Below are positions 54,326 to 64,000 of a stretch of 64,000 bases of DNA, in pieces. Position numbers and translations under genes: made by a program. The first letter of the stretch is position 1; each line of letters begins with the position of its first letter. The notes beneath the pieces are model-generated. The model had not been told where the DNA came from, did no database searches, and worked only from the letters and a program-made list of their open reading frames with translations. This stretch comes from Stachybotrys elegans (lineage: Eukaryota > Ascomycota > Sordariomycetes > Hypocreales > Stachybotryaceae): positions 1,116,001-1,180,000 of the forward strand of contig JAGPNK010000005.1 in NCBI GenBank assembly GCA_020746835.1, read 5' to 3'.

Positions 54326-56644
54326 TGCGCCGGTGAAGTAATACGATGGGCGGGTCGGCACTGGCAAGGACAGAACAGAAGGGGGAGTTCAAGTGACGGC
54401 GAAAGATAAACTATCGCGGCTGTGGCGGAACCAGCCGAAATCGGGCGAGCTGTTGGCAAGTGGGATGGGGGCGTGCAGCTACGTCGATGCACTCATATTG
54501 TCAGCCCGGTAGCGCCAGAGACGTGGAGTGGGCAGCCTGTCTTCGTGCGTTGAACGGCTTGATGTTGATGGCGCGAACAACACATCGTCAGTGGTGGTGG
54601 TTGTAGACTTTTGCGTGTTAGTCAGCAAGTTGGTCTGGACTTTCGATATTCCGATGCCGGATGAGAAGCCGTTCAAGTCACGCGACCAGTAGCGCCTCAG
54701 GTTGATAGCCTAGTACTAATTGCTACCCTTAGAGGCACGGCAAGTATGTATGTACAGGTATGGTCAGGAGGGGAGCGTTACATTACTACTGGAGAGAGGC
54801 GTGGCAGGTAAGCACCCTATTTGCACGTTGCCACTGAGGCGTCCGTGATGGCCCCGATGTTCTGTACAGGTCTTGAGCTTGGTGTTTTTAGTCGTGTGTC
54901 TCTCTGACTTTCACCCACAGGTTGCCAGGTTGCATGCGCGTCTTCTCCCCAGCAGCGTGCACAAGTCACACTTCGCTCAGCTGGTGCCACTCATGACTCG
55001 CCGATGCATAGGCACAGGATGGATGGTTTATGCAAGTATTCCGGGCGATCTGCACTAAGCCCAAGGTAATTCCAGCGCAGGGGTGCTGCCACAGCTCGAG
55101 GAGCCATTGTGTCAAGCATTCTCTCCCAGAGGAGGGCAGTGCCCCACGAAGACACGATAAACGACGGGCCTTCCGTGATTTGGTTGATGGGCCGAGATCG
55201 TCGAGATATAGGCCCAGCAGTCTTATTCACCGGAAAGGATACGCAACCGATTCGGTGGACCTGACACAGCGACGCGGCCCTCTTTTTCAATACTAGCGGC
55301 CAGACCCTGGATCACAAAGGAGAGCTCCTCAGGCGATTTTGGGGCTCCATCCGCCCAGGCTCGAAAGAGGCAAACATCCGGAACATGGCAAGGAAATGAC
55401 TAGAACTTGGGCTTCGCTCGACAGCTATAGCCTGTCATCACTGGCTGGACCCTGAGACAGCTGTACATGAGTAAATGATCGTCACGGAGCAATAGGCCGC
55501 TCGCGACCTGGAAGCTAAGAGGCCCCATCGCAGCGCAAGCTTGGGTAGCCTGTTCAATGGTGAGCACATCCATCACGAGGGCACAGGCCAAGGCAAAGTT
55601 CAGTATTGCGGGACGCTCATATTGGATAGGACTAGTAATTAATTATGTCGTACAAATCATCCTCGTGAGACCCTTCTTGTCTGCACCCGCGAACCAGATT
55701 AATCCAAACAATGTACACTTTGGCCTCCTCAATACCACCCATGCCATGCCATTCAGTCCTCCATGATGTCTTCGTCATATCGTCGTGTTGATTTCGCACA
55801 CTTCGTTTCCAACAAATCGTTGTTGCTTCGTCGATGACGCCGTGATTGTTCCCTTGCGGCACTCCGAATCCCTTCCTCTCCCCCCTCTCCCCCCTCTCGC
55901 CCCCGTATTTTTTTTTCTTTTTCCGTTTTACGGTTTCTTGGTTTGTGTATTTCCCTGAACCTTTCCTTTCCGTCCAAACGCCACGTGTAATTAATTCATC
56001 AATAAAACGAAAGGTGAGGACTGGGGATGTGGGTAATAAAAGAAGAATAAAAATCCCCAGCCGTTGAAGTATTGATCTCGAAATGAATGTATAAAAAATG
56101 GGTTGTCGCTCGTTGAAACACTGGCTCCGATTTAGATTGTTGTATCTTCGTAGGGATTGCCGGTAAACTCAAGACGCCACCTCCTCGCAAGGGGAGGGGG
56201 GTTCGGATCCGTTGTGGCGTGGCGAAGTTTCAGTCTGAGTGAAGGCTCCAGCCAGCAAGACAAGACATTAAACGGCCGTGTGACTTCGGGGTTTTGTCGT
56301 TGTGGTGGTGGTGATGATGGTGGGGGTGGGGTGGTGGTGGTGGTGGTTGAATAAAATGCAGCAGACTCTTTACGGCGACGCTGATCATGTCCTCTGTAGG
56401 GAAAGGCAACGCATAAATGGCTTGGTCCTGTAAGCCCATGTGGTATAATGCTGAAAGATGCAATAGCAGTAAGGAAACAAAAGCACTCAAGCCTCCGGGA
56501 AGTGTGAAAGTGAAAGTACCAGCAGTGTTAGTGTTACACGAGGCTGGCTTGGACCGCAAGCCTCTCGGAAATGGACGGAATTGAGCCCACCTATCCAGCA
56601 AGCCACAGCAGACGCGAGGTCTGAGGGCTCGGATCGTAGAAGCA
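54326..56644. other. Intergenic region, 2.3 kb
   Basis: The YME1 promoter on the left and the 3' flank of the C2H2 gene on the right. A 65-codon minus-strand frame (54479..54676) has no recognisable pattern. A GGT/GAT simple repeat lies at about 56300..56347. No gene is recognised. Confidence 0.6.
56300..56347 (+). repeat. GGT/GAT triplet microsatellite
   Basis: GGTGGTGGT with GATGAT and GGGGT interruptions, about 48 bases, in the 3' flank of the C2H2 gene. Confidence 0.85.
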
Positions 56645-58101
<1,457 letters not shown>

Positions 58102-60191
58102 TTCGAAATCAAGTAGATAAGTTAAAATAGGTGGGGGTGACGGTGTCGTAGTCAAAAGATCCGGATCTCGAGTGGTGATTCAAATCGAGTTCTTGAGGAG
58201 AGTGAGAGAAAGTAGGGTTGACTGAGATCCGATATCCTAGCTCATGAAGTCCTTCGATCCGGGCAGTCAAGTCGTTTTCATCAGCTGTCCACAGTACGTG
58301 TCAAGGAAATTATGCTGGAGGCTGGAGATTGACTGTTCCAAGTGGTGAAGGCTGCATGTGGAATCAGTACATGTGGAAGCTAAGTGAGAAGCGAGGGAGA
58401 AGAAGGTACTGGCACATACCAATTGGAGATTCAAGTGTAAAAGTAGAAGAAGTAGAAGAGGAAGAAGGAGATGTGGTCGTGGTAGAAGAGTATGGTCGAG
58501 GGCCGTCAAGTCAAGAAGGTTGATATCAACTGCCAATGGTAGGTAGCGAGGTATGTAGAAGGGTTGAGAGTGTTGGAGACAGTAGAACGAGAGACAGCCT
58601 CGGTGTGTAGAAAGGGAGTGTGTCGTAGATATAAGTATAGGTCGACGCAAGGAACAAGTGTAAGTAGAGAGGTAGGCAAGGTAAGGTAGGAATGGGAGGG
58701 AAGGCGTGGTATCATCGACAACCAGGTCGAGAAGGCGAGAGGAGTTTATAAGAGTTGAAAGCGGGGAGATGTGGTCAAAGTTGTGGCAAACTAGGAACTA
58801 GGTAAGGTAGTCAAAGCACGGCCGACCCGCGCTCTGGTGGATAGGGCAATAATAAGAAACAAGCGACTTTTGCTTTTGCCGGGGGTTGACTCTCAGATGC
58901 ATTAATGAGGGTATGGCTCTGTAGCTGGGAGGTACTCGGAACGAAGAATGGGGGTCAATGCCTGAGACAGTGACAGGCCGATCAACCAAGAGCTGGGCAA
59001 TTGCAAATGGCTAGGCTAGGGAAGGGAAGGGAAGGAAGAGGGTATCGGTTGGTAGCGACAGGACGGGTCTTGGACGGGGGACGGGGAGCAGGCCGAGGAC
59101 ACGGACGAGAAGAGAGGACAGTTAAAGCAATGGAGAAATAATTGAAGCTCGTGCCACTGGTCCCTTGGGGTATAATGGAGGAGGAGAGAAGAGAGAGGTG
59201 GATGGGCGTCGGTAAGTAGAGCGAGGTCAAGGTAGGCAAATTTGTCATGGACAGTGGCTATATGTGAACCAGAGGGGAGCGATATGTGAGGAAGGGGATC
59301 TCTATCCGAGGCGAGGAGCAAGTGCCGGACGAGGTGTGTGACCTGGGCGAGTGGACTGGGCGTATTGGGTGTGTCCCAGGGACAGAATAGTGGCATTCAA
59401 GAGCGACGGATGTATGTACGTCGAGCCCAGGGACAGCTTGCCAGGGCCCGGCCGGATCGGGGCCAAGCGAGGAGAGGAGAGTGGGACAAGAAGAGCGTAG
59501 TGTGTGAGGTGAGAGGGCCAGAAGGTGTAAGGCAAGATGAGGTGCAGGTGTATGGATAGCGCATCCGTACGGACCGGGGGGACGTGTGTGTATGGACTGC
59601 AGAGTACATAGACGCACGCCACGCTCTCTGGCCTGTCTGCCTGCCTGCCAGGGAGGCAAGACACACGCCTCCTAGCTTGGGTCGGTTACGTTCCGGGTCC
59701 CTGAAAACCAGTCGAGCGAATGGATAAGAAGGAGCGTGATGGATGGATGTGAGAGCCGGTCCGCTGTCTTGCTGGCAGTGCCGAGATCTTGCAAAGCTGC
59801 AGGCCGAGCAAGAGAATGCAGCAGAGTAGCAGCGGCGACGACGGCGACGCCAGGGAGAGCACGCTCGGACAGCAGGGAGCCAGGGGGGGGATGGAAGGAA
59901 GAAGAGTAGGGGGTGTTGATCTCAAGCAAACAGATCAGTCAGATCAATGAGCTAGGCCAAGTGGGCTGAATACATAACGTAGCCAGATAGAGCTGCTCAC
60001 AACTGCCACAGTGGCCGCGCCGATGCAAGTATGGAGAAGGGAACAGAGTGGTGCGACAGTTGAGGGGGGGCTTAGGTTCGAAGGGTATGTGGACAGGGAT
60101 AGGCCTTTGACAATCTCAAGAGGGGGCAAGCTGAGGACGGCCTCAAGACAAGGGAGGAGGAACATGTGGGTTTGACAAGAGGGCCAGTGGA

Positions 60192-60218
60192 TAGAGAGAG
60201 AGAGAGAGAGAGAGAGAG
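60192..60218 (+). repeat. GA dinucleotide microsatellite
   Basis: About 13 uninterrupted AG/GA units in the region upstream of the C2H2 gene. Confidence 0.95.
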
Positions 60219-60508
60219 CTATGACACGCCGAGGAAGCTGCTGGGTGGTGATGATGGTGGCACAAGATACATGTGCGACTGATTGCATGCTAGAGAGCTC
60301 GTTGGGGCTATTCTCTTGCATGGTTGCTTTGTTGTTAGTTAGTCAGGTCTAGAGAAGAGAAGCAAAGAAGGCATGAGCAAAGTAAGGAAGAAACAGACTG
60401 CGACCAGAGGGGATGAACCATTGGCACATGAACCATTGACACGGTGTAGAGGATAGCGAGGGAAAAGGTGGCGGAGGTGGTCTTCGGGAAGAGAAGACGA
60501 ACTTACAG

Positions 60509-60540
60509 GTGACAGTGACAGTGACAGTGACAGTGACAGC
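60509..60540 (+). repeat. GTGACA hexanucleotide tandem repeat
   Basis: Five perfect copies of GTGACA with partial flanking units. TGACA-type half-sites resemble targets of homeodomain or bZIP proteins, but that is speculative. Confidence 0.9.
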
Positions 60541-61100
60541 ACGATGGGGTCGGGCCAAAATGGTGTGTATTTAGAAGTGGGCTACACAAAAACCACGAGA
60601 CAAAAGAGGGGCGGGCCTGTCGGAGTGCGCAGGTGTATTATGTAGGGACATATGTATGGATGCACGTGTTGTGCATGTGTTTGTACGGGCTGGACTGTCT
60701 TGTCGCACACCCACGTCTGCCCTCTGCCGTCTGTCTGTCGTCGGTCCGGGATCGCGAGGGTGGATTCCGGAAATGCTTTGCAAGCCTCGAGAACAGAGCG
60801 GAACGGAAGCAGTGGGATAATAGCAGACAGGAAATAAGGCTAGTTTGTAAACAAGAATGGGCCGAGCAACGACACCGAGGCTTCTCGGAGGGACCAGTGG
60901 TGAGCAAACGTACACCGGAGCGGGCCTTAGTCGACAGGTCTTATAGAGTAAACAGGTGATAAACAGTAAACAGAGGGGGGGGAAAGAATCAGGGCGGCAG
61001 AGGGAGATAAGATTGGGGAAGTGCGAAGTGCGAAGTGCGGGCAGCAAGGAAAGAAGGACGCGAGGAGGGAAAGAGCGGGAAGGCCTCTTCTCTCTCCCTC

Positions 61101-61137
61101 ACCTAGTACCTACCTATCTACCTACCTAGTACCTATC
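61101..61137 (+). repeat. ACCTA/TAGGT-type repeat cluster
   Basis: Overlapping ACCTA units with two CCTAGTACC palindromic joins. The same motif family occurs at 2252..2270, 2849..2867 and 45159..45217. Confidence 0.8.
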
Positions 61138-64000
61138 CATTCACCATACATATGTACTGTACAGACCACTGTCCTGCCAGTCCATCAACTCAGCCAGCCA
61201 AGCAACAACGTCGTCGGGCCCTAAGATGGAAGCAGAAATGGCTGCAGTCAGTCAGACCAGAAAGGGCCCAGTAAAAACCCACATCCACATCCCCTCGGCA
61301 CCAGGGGAAGGGGGGGGCAAAAAAGCCACCAACCCAAAAGGAAGCAGAAGAAAAAGACAAAAGAGAGGCCAAGTGGAGGACGAGGTGCCTGGCATTCCCG
61401 GGCTCGGTTGCATTAGCAGCCCACGGAGGTAGCCCCATCCCCCTTCTCTGGTTCCCCTTCCTAGCACCCCTGGTAGTGGCACCCCGGCCACACGTACGGA
61501 TACGGATACCTCCCTCTTTTGCTGCGCTGCTGTCGTGGTGATATGGTATGGATATGGAGGTAAGTTAAGGTGGCAGCCAAGGTTATTCTTCTCTTGCCAG
61601 TGCCGTTCCCCTAGCTCCCTTCCCTCCCCTACTCCCACACCAATGCACGCGGCTGCTCTAGGAGCTGCCAACAAGACGCAATTGACGAGTAGTATTTCTC
61701 TCTCTCCTTCATGACTCCATACTCCATACCAACCTCGGCATCCTCAGCCTACTAGGCCTGTCTAGCATAGGCAGTACTAGTAGGCAAAATATGGAGTATC
61801 CCAATGCCAGGCTAGCTGCTACTTAGGCGAGACCGAGGCTGAGGAGCCTCTTGGCAAGACCCGTCACTTACAATCTCATTCTGTCTTTGTTTTGGAAGTC
61901 ATCCGCAAAAGAGACTTGCTACTCGACGGGCGGAGTGGGCGAGGGGGCACGAGAAAGAGAGGGAAGGATCGTGAGACCAGGGTTTTGTGGGAGAGAGTGC
62001 GTGCATATGCATGAGCATCAACATAAGGATATCACCGACGCACATGTATGTACCAACGACCCAGTTGCCCCTCTCCATTCTGGACCTTGTAGGATACCTT
62101 GTTGGCCATGCGTGTAAGTCGACGGCTTCTGATTCGTCTTGGCCGGCCTACGTCTGGCATCCGCTCCGTCGAACCCATTGCCCGTGCCCTTCCCTTATTC
62201 TCCGTAATGCAGGAGAGCGCTCATCCTCAGCGGCCCTGCGCCACTCAAGGAGAAGGGGGGTCTTGTCTTGACCTGCGTCGTCGCTTGTTTGCTTGCATAA
62301 TCGTACCAATCCCGCGCATGTCCGTCGAGTCGAGATCCGAGATGTGCGCTCCGCAGACCATTGCCTGCTTCGTCCCGTATATTGCTCGCTACCACTGCTC
62401 TCTATCTCGTCTGCATTTCTCCATCCCTCTCATGGAATATCCTTGTCCGCATACACGATTGAGAGAACTATTTCCCCATACTAATTTTCCTTATCCTACG
62501 TCTAGCACTGAAATGTCAATATTCGGGAGGAGGCGTTGATTAGGACTCGCTAGAGGCTCCCAAAAGCGGAGGCCACCATGTGGCATCGCGTCAGATCCTC
62601 CGTGCTAGACGTCAGACTAGCTTGTTGGTTGGTTCCTGTTAATAATTAAAAAGCGAAAGAGAAAAAAGAGAATGGGGGGGATAGAGAGAAAAAACACCCT
62701 TGTCCTAGGGCTGGGTGTAATTCATTTCGCTTTCTTCCCTACCACCAGGCATCGCGCTTACTATGGACTACTACGCGGGTCTCGTCTCTTGGACAGACAG
62801 TGTTGCATGCCATTCCCTTCGTAACTAGGATAGCCCGTCACGACGAGTAGATGATCAAGCCCTCTTCCAGACGACACCCCTCTCCCCCTTTGCCCTGCGC
62901 AGTATGTACTCGCAGCACAGGACGGGACCCCCGCTCTCCTCGGCTTTTTCCCCCTGGAGCTCGGTCAACAAGCAATGGCAGCATCACAAAACAGCCAATC
63001 AAGCCGGGCCGGATCCAGGAACCAGGTCGCTGTGTTTCTTCGGAGGTATTCGCCCTTAGCCACTCGGAAGCTCGTGTTTGAGCCTCGCTCACCGTTTTCC
63101 GGTGAGCGAAGGTTGTGTCTTAACACGGGATGTTAAGAAGCAAGGAAGACGAGGAATACCGGTACCTGATCGCCCAGCCGTTGCACTCCCGGGGGGCCCT
63201 CTCTCGAATCATTGCCTTTTTCGGCAGGTTGTCTTTCGTATTGTTCTCTTTTTATTTCCTTCCTGACATATTTTCCCTCTCTTTCCTTTTCCTCTTTCGT
63301 TTTGCAGCACCTAGGCACAGCGACACCGAGATGCCCGTCAGAGTGGGGCCGGAGTGACGGGGGGCCGCCACATGACAGACATGATAGACTGACTTGCTGT
63401 TTCTTGTCCAAGCTGCGCTTGTGTACATATTACATTGTATTCTCAGATACGCCTCGTCTACAGAGGCGCAGAATCGCAAGTCGATTGGAACCATACACGC
63501 ACACACGATGGAAATCCTGGCCTACATGACTGCAAGAACCTGTGCACACGAAAGGGATCGTCGTCCATCGTAAAAATGCTACTACTCCTGCGGGCGCTGG
63601 ACCAGTGGACAACAGGGTAGGTGAGGTGAGGTGCAGAATGAATAAGAGAGGGTTACGGAGAAGGCCGCCCTCTCCGTTCGGCTTCTGCCCGCCATGCGGT
63701 GACGGGATATGGGGACCCAGATACACCAAGTACCGTAGCTTACGGCAGTCAAAACAGGTAAATAGACGAGATAATCTCAATAGACAGACAAGTGGACGGC
63801 CTAGAAGGGGGATGGCCCCATCACCTAGACCTAGTACATACTGTACATTACATACTGGCTGGCGTCTGTCTGCACATGGTACACATGGTGCTGTGGGGGC
63901 AGCTATCCTGACCCGCGATGCAGCTACAGGGATTGTGTTTCGGGTCTCTCCCTTCATATTATTACTACGGTTTGACTATTATTACTACTGCCTTTTGTCC

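Larger units (their letters stand above)
58102..64000. other. Gene-free region, 5.9 kb, upstream of the C2H2 gene
   Basis: No gene is supported. From 58.1 to about 60.6 kb the plus strand is purine-rich (GA repeats), so the strand of the C2H2 gene is pyrimidine-rich, as in other fungal leaders and promoters. This explains many open minus-strand frames that are Ser/Pro/Leu/His-rich without domains. Notable repeats are (GA)n at 60192..60218, (GTGACA)n at 60509..60540 and ACCTA clusters at 61101..61137. A coding gene beyond the right edge cannot be excluded. Confidence 0.65.

Noticed and set aside
58267..60558. Many minus-strand open frames rich in Ser, Pro, Leu and His upstream of the C2H2 gene
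   Set aside because: They are translations of a pyrimidine-rich strand. Several frames are open at once and none has a domain or a consistent start.
63430..63957. A 175-codon minus-strand frame near the right edge
   Set aside because: It is Cys/Arg/Pro-rich with no motif, and the conserved-looking segments are only low complexity. It could be an exon of a gene beyond the edge, but nothing supports that.

Overview
The window is nuclear DNA from a filamentous ascomycete, most likely a sordariomycete and possibly Hypocreales. The evidence is short introns (about 48-90 nt) with GTNNGT-type donors and CTRAC-like branch points, C-rich third codon positions, long gene-sparse gaps, and a gene set typical of Pezizomycotina: a GH72 glucanosyltransferase, a subgroup C LysM/GH18 chitinase, a Tbf1-type telobox factor and a PPG1-like phosphatase. 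The order-level call is inference. I found no tRNA, rRNA, transposon or CRISPR array that I could support. Twenty protein genes are annotated: 19 supported and one tentative. Several needed multi-exon models that I built from splice signals and reading-frame continuity.

Layout. 1-11 kb: the 3' part of a short-chain dehydrogenase, a long gap, a predicted pseudokinase, and a GPI-anchored GH72 enzyme. 11-18 kb: the TRFH/telobox gene (TBF1-like) and a coiled-coil protein of unknown function. 19-29 kb: a secreted, carbohydrate-binding block made of a LysM+WSC protein, a 2EXR protein, an orphan secreted protein behind a tandem CT-rich repeat, and a 1372-residue LysM/CBM18/GH18 chitinase of the type related to yeast killer-toxin subunits. 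31-34 kb: a coiled-coil protein with an Arg-Asp repeat tail and an FMN split-barrel oxidase-like protein. 35-45 kb: a compact housekeeping block of UPF3, PPG1-like phosphatase, TYW2/TRM12, an EF-hand protein, ORC6 and a second SDR. 48-58 kb: an orphan Cys-rich membrane protein, a GRE2-like reductase, the YME1 i-AAA protease and a four-finger C2H2 transcription factor. 58-64 kb: about 5.9 kb without a recognisable gene, upstream of that factor, rich in simple repeats.

How the genes relate. The housekeeping genes cover RNA surveillance (UPF3), phosphatase signalling (PPG1), tRNA(Phe) wybutosine synthesis (TYW2), replication licensing (ORC6), telomere or promoter binding (TBF1) and mitochondrial proteostasis (YME1), and form no single pathway. 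The one neighbourhood that looks like a working unit is 19.4-28.6 kb, where secreted chitin- and glucan-binding proteins sit beside an orphan secreted protein. This is the best candidate here for an undescribed system. All exon boundaries are inferred by eye and need transcript support.
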